Source: Diabrotica undecimpunctata (taxonomy: Eukaryota; Arthropoda; Insecta; Coleoptera; Chrysomelidae). From it: a stretch of 64,000 nt of DNA. The stretch covers positions 22,842,741 to 22,906,740 of the forward strand of contig NC_092805.1 in NCBI RefSeq assembly GCF_040954645.1. Reading direction: 5' to 3'. The notes beneath the pieces are model-generated. The model did no database searches. It was not told the DNA's origin and saw nothing but the letters and a program-made list of their open reading frames with translations. How positions within the stretch are numbered: position 1 is the stretch's first letter; each line of letters starts with the position of its first letter. A program made the translations under genes and the position numbers. Positions 1 to 14,250 of the stretch are shown piece by piece.

Positions 1-415
1 TGGAGGCGGTGACATAATTCTTTGGGAAGGTATTAGTTGGGAGGTATTCACCGCACTTTTGGAAGTAATTGGACGGATTACTGGTGACTCTTACGTTTAA
101 AACATCCCGCAAGATCATATTTTGCCATATGTTGGTTACATTGGATATGAAAGATTCATGTTAATGCACGATAATGCTCGACCACATGCTGCTGCCAGAG
201 TGATTAATTATCTTGATGAGGTCCAAATTGGAAGATTAGATGGGCCACCGTTTAGCCTGGATTTAAATCCAATAGAGCACATGTGGGACCACTTAGGACG
301 CCGCATACGACAACGAAATCCTGTTCCAAATACGATAGAGCAACTGTGGCTTGCTGTAGAGGATAAATACTCGTCACTGATCATGCATTTCTTTCAGTTA
401 AAAAGGCTTATTTAA
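1..415 (+). pseudogene. Tc1-like transposase relic, C-terminal part
   Basis: The coding frame enters from outside the window and runs to a stop at 415, with one internal stop (TAA at 98-100). It keeps the second catalytic aspartate in an HDNARPH motif and the final glutamate in DLNPIEHMW. There are 34 residues between them, which is the DD34E spacing of Tc1 cut-and-paste transposases. The first catalytic aspartate would lie left of the window. The internal stop makes this a dead copy. A right terminal inverted repeat was not identified in the AT-rich flank. Confidence 0.85.
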
Positions 416-632
416 ACAATTTAAATTAGTATTTAAATTTAGCTTATTTATCTAATATTAAGCATTCATTTTTTCCGCATAAAGCAATTTTCACCGCATA
501 AAAACTTAAAATTGTTCATTAAACATTGTTAAAATAAACTCTATTTCACCATAAACGACTGGATTGACCAGAATTTATTTTGAAAAAATAAAAATTAGAA
601 AATTCCAAAATATTCGATATTTTTGTCTATGA

Positions 633-634
<2 letters not shown>

Positions 635-700
<66 letters not shown>
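635..700. repeat. (TA)n microsatellite
   Basis: Uninterrupted TA dinucleotide run of about 65 bases. The same type recurs near 2089, 21358, 21635, 23297 and 60105, often at the edge of a retroelement. Confidence 0.97.
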
Positions 701-3424
<2,724 letters not shown>

Positions 3425-4062
3425 GAGATGCCGGAGATAAAGGTAGATGAGATTCGAGAAGCATTCAGAAAAATAAAAAATAACAAAGCCCCAGGAGAGG
3501 TTTTAATTGTAATAGAAGCTATCGTAAATGGAGGAGATATGCTATTAAATAAATTAAGGAAACTGTTTAATCTACGATTGCAGCAAAGAGAGGTGCCCAA
3601 AGAATGGAACAATGCTATAACCATTCTTTTGCATTAAATAGGAGATAGAACGGACCTAGAAAATTATACACCTATTAGCCTGTTAAACCACATATACAAG
3701 CTCTTCACTAGGTTATTGACACCAAGATTAGAGAAAAAATTAGATTTCTACCAACCGAGAGAGCAGGCAGGATTCCGTTCAAATTATGGTCACCAATGAT
3801 CACCTCCATACAGTAAAGACACTCATTGAAAAATCTATAGAATAAAACAAATCTCTTGTCCTCACTTTCATAGACTTTCATAAAGCATTCCACACGATTG
3901 AAATAGAGAGCTTTATAGAAGCAATGAATGACAGCAGGATTGACCATATGTATAGTGAACTTGTTTACAATATTTACAAAAATGCCACTATGACTGTTAA
4001 GATACACCATAAAACCCGACCAATAAAAATAAAACGTGGGATAAGGCAAGGCATTGTCACTG
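3425..4062 (+). pseudogene. LINE reverse transcriptase fragment
   Basis: Frames joined by breaks read as the N-terminal half of a non-LTR reverse transcriptase. A KNNKAPGE block is followed by NYTPISLL (RT motif 1-2 region), EQAGFRS, LTFIDFHKAFHT (motif A, with the usual D of KAFD changed to H) and IKRGIRQG (motif B) where homology stops. There are stops near 3635 and 3842 and a frameshift near 3795. The catalytic YADD block and the C-terminus are absent, cut where the inverted-repeat element begins. Clade is uncertain; it looks RTE/CR1-like. Confidence 0.8.
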
Positions 4063-4096
4063 AAATTATTCATAACGGAATTAGAGTAAGGCCTTT

Positions 4097-4578
4097 AAGA
4101 TGGTCAATGGACAGTGGAAGTGTGACGTCACAACTGTCAATTACTTTCCAAACAAAAGTTGAAATGTCCAATCTCAAGACTTTTTAATTTCTATAAAGTT
4201 AACATTTTGCTTCCTCTGCTGCTTTTTCTTTTAAGTATAGTGGTTTTACGATATTACCATCATAATTCAGTGTTCTATTTCTATGAAATATAGCTTAAAA
4301 GTTTAAATTAAAGACATTCTAACCTTACTTTATTGATACATGCATTTTATTGCTATTTTTATAAAACAACATGCTTTATTATTTACACAACCTTGTAAAA
4401 TTGTTGTAGTAACTATTAGAATACTTAAATATTGCAAAAAGCGGAAAGATTCTGTAAAAAAAATGAAAAAATAACGAAAAATACAAATTATCCACACTAA
4501 ACAAGGTTTGTTTGGAAAGTGAAACTGACAGATGTCAATAAAATCTACGTCATCACTTCCACGGTCCATTGGGACCAC
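4097..4578. mobile_element. non-autonomous element with long imperfect inverted repeats
   Basis: The left segment 4097-4162 and the reverse complement of 4505-4578 align over about 65 bases. Shared blocks include AATGGAC, GTGGAAGTG, GACGT, TGTCA and ACTTTCCAAACAAA. The interior of about 340 bases is AT-rich and non-coding. This is the structure of a MITE or foldback DNA transposon. Exact ends and a TSD could not be fixed. The left end abuts the truncated LINE relic, so it may have interrupted it. Confidence 0.6.
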
Positions 4579-5916
4579 AGAGGAGTAACAATAGACGGCG
4601 AAAAGCTTATGTCATTGTCCTTATCATAAATAATTTAGGATAAGCCACAGATATGTTAATGCATTATGATATGCATTATAATAACGAAGAATTTTTTCAA
4701 TGTTTCTTAGTTCGTATCCTTCAATTTAAAACCCAAATAATCTTTCGTTCTTTTTAGGTCGCCGCCGTCGATAATAAATCATTTTATTGTTTGTTTATGT
4801 CACAGGCGCAAATTTCTTCGATATTTCTTTGTTCAAACCGCCCGATATTGCGTTTTCAAATTAAGAATTTACGTCTTAATTTCAGTTGTGTCTTGTTTAT
4901 GTGTCTTAAACCCAAAGTGTTTTGTTTATTCCAACTTATGCGATCAATTTTTTAAAGTAATTTCGTCACTTTCGTTGAAGAGCGGTGGTCTTCAGCGTTA
5001 TGTCCAAATTTTACGTCAAATTTGAAATGTTCCTCGTTGTTCGTCTTTTTTTATGAAAAACATGTAAAATATAGTAGCAGTTTAATGGTTCAGTTACAGT
5101 TTTAAGTGAGTTTTGAAATGTTGCCATTGTATCCAGTTGTACCTTTTCCTGTTTTTAAGAAGCCAAGTCCAGTTTAGTTTCCAAGGTTTGTGTTCCAGTG
5201 ACCCATTTTCCTTTTTGTTCGTGTGTCAGATATTCCCAGCCATTGTTGAGTTTTTAAGAAGTCCAGTTTACAGCGCAAGTGTAATTTTTGTAAAATCCAG
5301 GTAACATTCAAAGTAAAGACAGACATTTTTTTAATAATAAGAACTTGCTTTCATAACAAAAAAGATTTGTAATAATTAATAAATTGTAAAATTTTAGGGT
5401 TTGACTTTAGCTGTCAATTTATTTGTTCAGTTTTTTTTATTTAATGTTAACTCAGCTCGTTTTATTATTTTTGATTTTAGTTTGTTTTATTTAAAAAAAA
5501 AGGTTAATCTCTGTGCGGTAAATTTTGTAAGTTTATAATAATATCTCCAACTCCTGGAATTTGTAAACAGATGAAACATGTAAGTATTTGTTGTATTTTT
5601 GTATTTTGCGACTATTGTTGTATTATTTTTTCACTGTCTATTTTGTAACTGTTTCTGGTGACACAAAAATAAATGTTAAATTTTGTTTCTTAACATTTTG
5701 TTTATTCTTTTTTTCACTAACCCTTTTTTTTGAGTTTCCATTTGGAAAAGATATGTTTTTTATGTTTAATAATTATATCTCAAGTTACAACTAGTTGTTG
5801 TAATAGTTATAATTAGGCACCTTGAAGTGGCGCTCTTTATAAATTACTAGAGGTGTTTCCTGTTTCTTTTTATTTTGTCCCAAGAGATTCATGACCGTTT
5901 GTTTCATATTTTTGTA
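4579..5916. other. AT-rich stretch without recognised genes
   Basis: T-rich plus-strand reading frames at 5113-5304 and 5588-5794 are low in complexity and match nothing known. Nothing else is supported. Confidence 0.4.
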
Positions 5917-6090
5917 GTTGCCCCATTCCAAACCCCTAGATATTTTTTACTTATCCACGACCCCAGCTCTTCTAACAAACCCTGAGTGCCGTTCGCATAT
6001 GTTTCGATTATTTTGCTTGCCCTTCTTCACCCCCAGTAGTTTCTTCCCCCAATGTTCTACCCCTTGTATTAATGCCCCGTGTGGTAGGCA
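5917..6090 (+). repeat. dispersed repeat, copy 1
   Basis: This segment aligns with 18255-18450. Shared blocks in the same order include GACCC(C)AGCTCT, GTTTCGRTT, a CTTGCCCT/CTTACCCT block, a CAACCCC/ACCCCTTGTATT block and GTGGTAGGCAAA. It shows no coding pattern and no obvious polymerase III boxes. It sits immediately 5' of a LINE fragment here but inside a piggyBac relic at the second copy, so it moves independently. Confidence 0.6.
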
Positions 6091-6755
6091 AAAATATTAT
6101 CGTTACAAAGTTTATGACAAATACGGTCCCCAATAACCATTTAACTATTCAAGAAAAAGTGGTAGAACTGCTGAATAAACATACGTATTTGGGTTATGAG
6201 ATAAGAATTAGCAGGAATAACCAAACATGCGAAATTCAAAGACGAATTACTTTAGCGTTGACAGCCTTTGGAAAACTGCGAGACACACTTAGGGCCAACA
6301 TACCAATTAGCCTCAAAAGAAAAGTATTTGACCAATGCTCATTACCGGTCATGACCTATGGGGCGGAAACTATGACTCTAACCAAGACTACGGCTTCGAA
6401 ATTGAGAGTATCACAGAAACGAATGGAACGGTCTATGCTGAGAGTGACGTTGCGAGAAAGAATAAGAAACGAAGATCTGCGAAGAAGGACGAGTGTTGTG
6501 GAATGCATAGCAGAACTGAAATGGAACTGGCAGGTCATGTAGCGAGAACGCATGACTCAAGATAGACGAGCAAAAACGATAGACAAACGTAGTAGAGGAA
6601 AGCCAGCTACACGTTGGGCTGACGTTATAAGGCGTATCACCAAAAATTGGGAACAAAGAGCACAAAATCGTAAAGAATGGAGGAGTTTAAGGAAGGCCTA
6701 TGTCCAGCATTGGACGTAATAAATGAATTCTGAATGATGATGATGACGAAAGCTT
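6091..6755 (+). pseudogene. LINE reverse transcriptase C-terminal relic with 3' end
   Basis: The frame reads through the post-catalytic region of a non-LTR reverse transcriptase: HTYLGYEIRISR, then FGKLRDTL, LPVMTYGAETMTLT, MERSMLRVTLRERIRNEDLRRR, KWNWQ, RGKPATRWAD and YVQHWT. There is one in-frame stop near 6541. The coding end is followed by an ATGATGATGA-type tail near 6733-6748, typical of trinucleotide-tailed LINEs. The polymerase domain itself is missing (5' truncation). Confidence 0.85.
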
Positions 6756-6779
6756 TGCATAAGAGAATTAAAATATAGA

Positions 6780-7080
6780 TAAAATTAGTCCAAGAAAAAT
6801 GGACGAGAGAAAATTGGGATGAAATGGAGGATGTGATTATCTAGGCACAACTATGTGCAAAAAATGTGCAAAAAAATGTACCAAAAAGTAAAAAAAAAAT
6901 AAGCAGCATATTTAAAAATCGAGTTCACTATGTACTAGTTAACAATAAAAATAAAAGCATTGGTAATGAGAACGAAATAAGAAGAGAATTGCAACTGTAT
7001 ATCTCAGAATTGTTTGACGATGACAGAAATATTAATACTGAATTCTACAAAAATTGTACTGACTAAAATTGTGAGTTGCA
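6780..7080 (+). pseudogene. probable LINE fragment between endonuclease and RT
   Basis: A weak match only. The 6866-7066 frame carries an NKNKSIGNENEIRRELQLY block ending in SELFDDDRN. This resembles the stretch just before the RT domain in several window LINEs (compare YITDLFEDNR near 26600). There are several stops. It could be the 5' end of another decayed copy. Confidence 0.35.
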
Positions 7081-7399
7081 GAAACTAATAGATGAAGATA
7101 ACTTGGCTTACCATAAGTCCCGGTTTTAGACATTGGTCCCGGCCGCTTTGATATTTTGTTCCGGTTGTTCATAATAGAAATCACAAATTTAGAAATGGTC
7201 ACTGGTGCTACCCGAACCCCAGCACTTACCTTGTTTGTATATTTCTTTCGCTTCTCTCAGTCTCAGTTTACTCTAATCACTTGCAGCGTGATTAAGTTTC
7301 GTTTTTTGGTGAATGTGTCTTTCTGTGTTAGATTTAAAATGCCGAAAAAAATTTTAAATTTACAAAATGATTTATTTGTTGCAGCCAAAGAGGTCACAT

Positions 7400-7785
7400 T
7401 CTCTCATGGTCCGATATACCAAAGGGCAATGCAGCGTGCTATGTTAGGCGTTTCACTGCGTGCCAGACAAGATCCTAAACCGCTAGCTATGACGAAGATC
7501 AGTAGTGGCTGATGCTGTAGAGAGAATAGCAACAATAAAGTGGAACTGGGTAGATCACGTTGCTCGAATAACTGATAACAGATGGACAAAGCGGATAAGA
7601 AAATGGAGACCAAGAGATGATGCCTATCGAAGCAAAGGTCGTCCACCAATACGTTGGACAATCTGAAACGTTGCCATAGTAATTGAATGCAAGAGGCACA
7701 AGATCGAAACATGGAAAATTATGAGGGAGATCTATGTCAAGCAGTGGACAAGCGAAGATTGAATGACGATGATGATATTTCATAT
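7400..7785 (+). pseudogene. LINE C-terminal relic with 3' tail
   Basis: QRAMQRAMLGVSLR is followed, after a frameshift near 7490, by VERIATIKWNWVDHVAR, then RWTKRI, WRPRDDAYRSKGRPPIRW, WKIMREIYVKQWTSED and a GATGATGATA-like tail. This is the 3' end of the same LINE group as the minus-strand relic at 44068-44330. Stops and the frameshift show it is dead. Confidence 0.8.
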
Positions 7786-8734
7786 GATTATATACATCCT
7801 AATTATAAAATAAAAGAAAGTGCAGAAACACTACGAAGACAGACAAACATCATGAAAAGAAAAAGTCTTAAAGAATTCTCTTTCTGCCAAATTATATGCC
7901 AACTTGAAATTCGAATTCCTTCAACACTTTTTCCAGATAAAACAGCCGTAAACTACAAAAATGCATATAACTCTTGTTTTTTTTTTTACTTTAAAGTCCG
8001 TCCCTGGTTCGATTAACTAGTGGTCAGAAGCAGATTCGGGCGCAATAAAGACACTCATAGGTTATCATTAAAAGATACATTAAGGCAACGTGTATACGTT
8101 AATGTTCAGATACAATACCATTTTGCTCTTGCTTTGCATTAAATTTAGTAATTGTGGTGTTTGATGTCTGTGTGTGTGGTGAGTACGTCGAAATGATATT
8201 GGGGAAAAATTTATATCCGCCAAAAGCTTGTTGAGCTGCTTCTCGTGTTTGTATCATGTGTCAGCATTTAATTGTCTTTTTATGGCTCTATATTTATGGT
8301 CTAAAGATGAATAAATAAAATATACGCTCACAGAGCAGACTGTTTGGTTACCATGTAACGTTATACGTGATAAAGTCTTTTTATTTTTAGTTAGATTCTA
8401 TTTTGGATTTCTTGCGATTTATTTTTTGTTCGTTTTTTTTTTATAATTTCTGAATAAAATTTTAGTACCAATAACAATATTTAACAATCTTTTTATTACA
8501 GGTTCTTCTTTCCTTTTTAGTTTAACTAGAACATAAAGGTCTCAGTGTTTGAACTGGGTCACCACTTCGTTTTATTTTCAACCGCTTAAGTCTTTAAGAC
8601 CTGGTATAATAAAGTAAAATGTACTTGTAGTATAGGCAGGACGTTACATCTCTGTTGCTCTTATCTGGGTTGTACGGAGGTTCATACAACCCAGACGATG
8701 ACGCACGATTTGATAATCGTATTAAATGTGCTTC
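7786..8734. other. no recognised gene
   Basis: A plus-strand frame continues from the LINE tail to 8016 without recognisable motifs. The rest is AT-rich with poly-T tracts. Nothing is supported. Confidence 0.4.
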
Positions 8735-10056
8735 ATCATCATCATTGGCTCCACAACCCATGGTGGGTCTTGGCCTGCTCAAGCATAAGTCTCCATTCTC
8801 TCCTATTCTTCGCCTTGGCTTTCCAGTTTCGTACTCCAACATTCTCAAGACTTCCTCCACCTGATCCTAAAATCGTGCTCTGGGTCTGCCTCTCCTTCTC
8901 ACTCCATTTATTCTTTGGTTATAAATATGTTTTGGCGGCTCCATATCATTCATTCTCTCTATGTGACCTAACCACCGCAGCCGGTTTATTTTGGTGGACC
9001 TAATAATATCAGGTCTATCATACAGGCGGTATAGCGTCTACGCCATAGTCCGCCCTCCTGTACTCCTCCATAGATATGCCGGAGGATTTTACGTTCAAAG
9101 CATCTTAAACGTTCTTCATCGCTCTTTGTCATCATCCATGTTTCCGACGCGTAGGTGAGGATAGGCTTGATAAGAGTTCTGTATATCACTAGTTTCGTTC
9201 TTTTTGTAACTAGGCTTGTTGTTAATTTTTTTTTAATCCATAATAGGCTCTATTTGCCAGATATATCCGTCTGTTAATTTCTGCACTTACTGCATTATTC
9301 TGATTAATTTGTGAGCCTAGGTATATAAACTCTCTTACTCCTTCGAAAGTATATGTTCCGATCGTTAGATCTTCGGGTTGTGCTGCTTATATATAATTTG
9401 ATACTTTCATATACTTCGTCTTACTAGTGTTAACCTCTAGTCCCATTCTTTTTGTTGCTGCATCAAGCGCCTTGAATGATTCGACCACATTCGCCTTTCT
9501 TCTTGCAATAATGTCGATGTGATCGGCGTACGCTAGTAATTGTACGCTGCGATTAATAATAGTTCCTCTGGTTGTTATTCCAGATTCTCTTATCGCTTTC
9601 TCTAATACAATATTGAATAGAAGGCATGATAGGCTGTCTCCTTGTCTAAGTCCTATCTGAGACTGGAACGTTCTGGAAACTCCGTTCTGCACTCTAACTT
9701 TACACTTGACTCTTGAGAGGGTCGCTTTCACCAATTTTACTAAGTGTACTGGTATGCTGAATTCTATCATGGCCTTGTACAGTGCGTTTCTTTCAACACT
9801 ATAATAGGCACATCTAAAATCAACAAACAGGTGATGAGTATCAATGCCATACTCATATGTTTTTTCTAGAGCTTGCCTTAGAAGGAATATTTGATCGGTC
9901 GTTGATCTTTCTTTACGAAACCCACACTGATATTTACCTATTATGTCCCGATAGTCGGTCGTAAAGAATATATGCCAATATTTTGTATGTTACGTTTAGG
10001 AGGGTTATTCCTCTGTAGTTGTCACATATTGTTTGATCCCCTGATAAAATGTGTTT
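8735..10056 (-). pseudogene. RTE-like LINE, 5'-truncated copy
   Basis: Read on the minus strand from 10056: CDNYRGITLLNVTYKILAY, YQCGFRKERSTTDQIF, HHLFVDFRCAYYSV (motif A), GLRQGDSLSCLLFN (motif B) and LLAYADHID. In the last block the catalytic YADD is changed to YADH. PILTYASETW, ERKILRHIYGG and a tail ending in GLWSQ follow. The 3' end carries an ATGATGATG tail (CATCATCATC near 8730-8740 on the plus strand). It resembles the intact element at 31146-34357 at protein level but belongs to another subfamily. Several frameshifts; dead. Confidence 0.85.
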
Positions 10057-10974
10057 AACTAAGATAAACGACGATTACCGATGATTCACAATGATTGCCA
10101 CCGTTCGATTTTCTGAACGACTTCACAATATTAATGTAAGCTAGCAAGATCGGGTTTACACTTACTAGACTTATGATAAATGTTTTAAATAACATTAATA
10201 TTTGTTTATGTAATGCGTTATTGCTGTTCTATTTTAATTGACTTCATATAATTTAATTAATAATTATTTAAGTAAGAATTCTTAATTTATCAGATTTTAG
10301 TATTTGAATATATTATACCACACTGGTCACTTAAAGTAAGATCGCTAAACCGTATTGAAGCATTTGAAATGTGGTATCCTCAGAAGGTTGTTTAAAATTT
10401 CATTGACAGATACTGGCAACGGCTCCATGATATAGGTCCTCTTTTACAACTGAGCTCTCATAGTTCTTGCCAAGTTTTTGGTCTAATGGCCAGTATCCAA
10501 ATCGACAAAGAGACATGTTTGCTTTGCGTGGACAATGGGGATTACAACTGATTCGCTTCTCCTAATGGCTTTATAATGATCATTATTTCCCAAAGAATGT
10601 GTTTACGATGGAAGTTATTGAAAATTGATAAATATAGAAGCTATCATCGACAATGAGTTTTTGATATATTTTATTTTTTTATAGTATTTTTCTTCATGTT
10701 CGACAATGTAACTCTCTTAATTATACATCGATGATTGAATCATGTGCTACTGTAAATTCCAGTGCTACGATTCTTCATTCTGAACCTGATGCGCCGTTCG
10801 TAGCACACCGGCAACGTGGTTGGCCGTTCTCCCGGAAGAAATACACTGGCTGTCTTACCTGCACTGCAAACTGTGGCTTCTACTTTACGCCATATTTTAA
10901 GAAACTCTACAAATATAATCATTTAAAAATCATTCAAATCAAATAGGCTCCGGATGGGGGCCTTCTTCAACAGT
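10057..10974. other. AT-rich stretch with a LINE crumb
   Basis: At 10350-10400 (+) the bases read LNRIEAFEMW, a signature of LINE C-termini seen elsewhere in the window, then the match ends. A possible Tc1 N-terminal crumb (RLHDIG near 10420) is too short to call. Reading frames at 10731-10946 look like chance. Confidence 0.4.
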
Positions 10975-11300
10975 CACAACCTCTCTCTTGATACAAAAGT
11001 AAGAATGCTGTGATGCTACGTCTTCTCTGTCCTTTTTTATGGTGTTAAATCGTGGACCTTGAACGAAGATATGTGCAGAAAACTGGAAGCATTTGAGATG
11101 TGGCTATATCGGAGAATACTTAAGATCCCGTGGACTGACCGAGTCACAAATGAGGAGGTCCTCAGAAGAATGAATAAGAACCGAGAGGTACTGACCACAT
11201 CAAATCTCGAAAGTTACAATTCTTCGGACATATTATGCGAAATGAATCCAGATATGCTCTCCTTGAAGCCATCCTGCAAGGAAAAATATTTGAAGGGTGC
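10975..11300 (+). pseudogene. LINE C-terminal relic, first part (interrupted)
   Basis: Reads (with frameshifts) as GVKSWTLNEDMCRKLEAFEMW, then LYRRILKIPWTDRVTNEEVL, FGHIMRNESRYALLEAILQGK. This is the post-RT region of a non-LTR element. Homology stops near 11300 and resumes at 11656 with LQNLRKWFGLTSVELFRSAANK, so the copy has been split by the intervening 350 bases. Confidence 0.75.
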
Positions 11301-11655
11301 AGAGAATAAAGGCGCAATGTCACTATTAGTACATTTTTCGGAAAACTACATTTTCTATTTTTTTATTTTGTAATATTTAACTTGTAAGATCCTAAACTCC
11401 TTTTCTTTAAAAGGTTGCTAAACAATTTAGTAAAATATGTTATATAACAGTATAAGTGTTAATTATATTAATTTAATAAAAAATATTTTAAATTAATAAA
11501 AAAAAAAGAATGTTACTGCTAGCGCACAAAAATAAGTTAAACAAGGCCTTTAATATCTTTTATTCTAATTAAAAAACAATATACTTAGGAAGAATACTTA
11601 TGCTTAGCTTACTTATACTTAAGAATACTTAGCGAGAAGCATGAGAAGACACTCG
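11301..11655. mobile_element. AT-rich insertion splitting a LINE relic
   Basis: The interval lies between two collinear parts of the same LINE 3' end, so it is an insertion. Its left edge carries the motif ATAAAGGCGCAATGTCA, found again inverted at 14577-14610 with extra matching bases outside it. No ORF and no clear terminal inverted repeats are seen. The class is unknown. Confidence 0.5.
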
Positions 11656-11785
11656 TGACTCCAAAATCTGCGGAAGTGGTTCGGGCTCACATCGGTCGAA
11701 CTATTCAGAAGCGCCGCAAACAAGATCAGAATTGCCATGTTGATAGCCAACGTTCGCAATAGACAGGGCACTTGAAGAAGAATAC
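11656..11785 (+). pseudogene. LINE C-terminal relic, second part
   Basis: Continuation of the copy at 10975-11300. It reads LQNLRKWFGLTSVELFRSA, then ANKIRIAMLIANVRNRQGT and a stop, followed by a GAAGAAGAA-type end. The same ending is seen at 14622-14790 and 28060-28184. Confidence 0.75.
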
Positions 11786-11789
11786 TTAT

Positions 11790-13690
11790 TTACTGATGTG
11801 GTAAAGATTCAAAGTACTGCTGAGCTTCTTTGGAACAAAATGCACTAAGAGACACTACATCTTCAAATTTTTCTCTCGAAAGAGGTAGCAGCTGCTGATG
11901 AGATGCTAAAGGTAACTGCAGTGTCATTGGCTTTTTTTGCCCTTTGGAATCACTATATTTGAAACGAAATTTCCATAGTATGATGGACGATGAAAAATCC
12001 AATGGGGAGATTTTTGTTCAATTTTCAAAACTTTTATAGGTCTTGTTTGAAATGGACATTTTTTAAAGAAAAAACAAAAAGAGAAATCAAACGATTTCTA
12101 CCTGGCGAAACCCTAGAGTAGTGGCTATACCGCTCTGAGGAGACCTAAAGAGGTCGAAATACGTATAAGCGGCTGTCGCTGCCCTGTATGAAAACAAAAA
12201 TCTAATACCGTCATTATGTTTTATGTATGATTTTTTAAAGAATTTGTTATCAAAATACTCAGTCCAGGATTTCAGCATATTTTGGTCAACTTCAATCACA
12301 TCAAAAGGAAACGGTTTTTTTTTAATTCCGGAAAACTTCATCCCATTCCTCTGGCAATTCAACTCTTGATTTTTGATTTATAACCCCCATATTTTTATCT
12401 GTTTCCATGTATGAATGCCCTCTCATTGGAAAAATCATATGTATGGTCTTAAGTCTGTTCTCTATGTGAACAACATGATACAGAAATCTTGCAACTGTAA
12501 AGTTTTTATTTTGGCCCCCACAAGAATCTGCGAATATAAACAACTCTTCAACTGAAGGATCAAGGAAATTATGGACGAAATTGTGAAGGAGAGAAGACAC
12601 ATCGTCTGCGCCTTTTTTCCCTATTGTCTGTGGGTATGTATAAAAAACACTTATTGGAGGCTGGTACGTGTATGTTGAACATTAATACAGATAATTGTCT
12701 TGTGTAATAGACATCATTTGTTGAAATGTTAGGCACTGGCAAGTTTTTTTGGTAGTCAATGCAAATGCTTTCTATTTTTTCATTGGTTTTGCATAATCTT
12801 TTCATTTGCCGGTTTTTCTTGTAAAAAGCTTCCGCTTTCATTTTATAAAGTTGGCTTGTAGTGTAAAGGTTTTTCATCTGTTTTTCCCGAACAAGAATTG
12901 ATTCGCTTGCAGTGAGGTGGGGCAAGTTAGCTTTTTTTTTCACGAGTGATTTTAGTTTTGCAACGTATTCATCACACGTACTGCAAACTATCTGTTCGGG
13001 GGTACCCGAATGAAATACTAAACTTATTCGTAAACAAAGTTCTGTAAGATTCGTAAGAAATGGGGGCATCTTTGTACATTTCCATGTACATCTGCCACAT
13101 TTATTTTAACGTTTAATTCCTCAGATAGGTACACTTTAGAAGAATCCTTTAAGCTATAATGGGATTCTCTTCCTTTAAAGGATGATATGTGTTTCATCAC
13201 AGCAGCAGTAACAGCCTCCGATAGCTTATGAGGGCGAGTAGCGTGTTTACCTCTCTTGTTTGTAGGTGCCTCTCCAGTTAATTTCAAAGATCGTTGCAAT
13301 AACTCTAACTTCTATCTTTCGATTCCATTAATAAACAGAAAAGCTTTAGCGCAGATAGGTACGTCAGTAGTAACTTCGTCTGCATTTTTAAATCGAACTC
13401 TGTAAACATATGTTGAATCATGTAATTTTTCTGGGTCGGTCAAATCTTTTCTTGACCTCCGTTGTTTAATTTGTAAAACTGTAATAAGACCACATAGTTA
13501 TAAATTCTGTGCATCCTCTGAGGTAAGTAAATTAAAACTACGTAACTACTGTAACGTGACTCTGTAGTCGTAGCCTTTTACGAACCTCATTCATCCGCCC
13601 GTTTTTTTCCGTTTTTTTGTGTTTTCTTGTTTAGGGTTCTCTAAACCATCACTACTACTGTCTATAAGGTCACTTGCAAAAACTTTACTC
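11790..13690 (-). pseudogene. uncharacterised multicopy arthropod gene, decayed copy 1
   Basis: The gene reads leftwards. It begins MSKVFASDLIDSSSDG near 13690. It then has DPEKLHDSTYVYRVRFKNAD, a KHISSFKGRESHYS block, STCDEYVAKLKSLVKKK, FIFADSCGGQNKNF, MRGHSYMETDKNMG and a C-terminal LPLSREKFEDVVSLSAF piece ending at 11790. I recall related large families of uncharacterised insect proteins with SFPxxxSHYSR and CSGQNKN signatures; the function is not known to me. Stops and frameshifts break it in at least four places. A hammerhead-bearing sequence (12123-12183) separates the main body from the C-terminal piece. The second copy is at 46990-47920. Confidence 0.6.
12123..12183 (+). ncRNA. hammerhead ribozyme, type I, minimal stem III
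   Basis: All conserved core positions are present. CUGAGGA is at 12135-12141, a 5-bp stem II pairs 12142-12146 with 12151-12155 around a 4-base loop, and GAAA is at 12156-12159. Stem III is the self-complementary AUACGUAU (12159-12166), with no loop. The cleavage triplet AUA is at 12165-12167, so the predicted cut is after 12167. Stem I pairs 12130-12134 with 12168-12172 (5 of 5). A further GGC/GCC pairing (12123-12125 with 12181-12183) lies across an internal loop. Stem III this short is the hallmark of hammerheads in Penelope-like elements and retrozymes, which are thought to work as dimers. It lies antisense to the decayed gene around it. Confidence 0.75.
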
Positions 13691-13729
13691 ATTTTTTTTA
13701 ATCAATAATTTAACGATATTATCTTCTTC

Positions 13730-14250
13730 TTCCTATGCCGTCTCCATTAACGGAGGTTAGCGACCACATTTTTAAAAGCTTCTCTGTCTTTTGCAACGTG
13801 GAATAATTCGTCTACAGTCATGTTTATCCAGTCTCGAATATTTCGCAGCCATGACTTCCTCTTTCTACCTATTCCCTTTTTGCCATCGACTCTACCCTGC
13901 ATGATGACCTGCAGAAGACTATATTTATTATTTCTTAGTATGTGTCCAAGGTATGCAGTCTTGCGTACTTTTATCGTTCTCAACAATTTTTTGTCTCGAC
14001 CCATCCTTCTCAGCACTTCCTTATTGGTGACCCTGGCAGTCCATGGGATTCTCAACATTCTCCGGTATATCCAAAGTTTAAAAGCTTCAATCTTTTTAAT
14101 TATTTGCGCTTTTAGTGTCCATGTTTCTACCCCGTACAATAGTTGCGACCAGACATAACATTCAACAAACCTCAGTCTCAGCGCAATATTCAGATTTTTG
14201 TCACAGAACAATTGTTTGAATTTTAAGAACGCTGCCCTTGCCATTTCTAT
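13730..14250 (-). pseudogene. LINE C-terminal relic
   Basis: A 165-residue open frame reads MARAAFLKFKQLF, VECYVWSQLLYGVETWTLK, IEAFKLWIYRRMLRIPW, LGHILRNNKYSLLQVIMQGR and DELFHVAKDREAFKNVVANL. This is the thumb and C-terminal region of a non-LTR reverse transcriptase. No polymerase motifs are present, so it is 5'-truncated. Related to the plus-strand end at 24655-24835. Confidence 0.85.
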
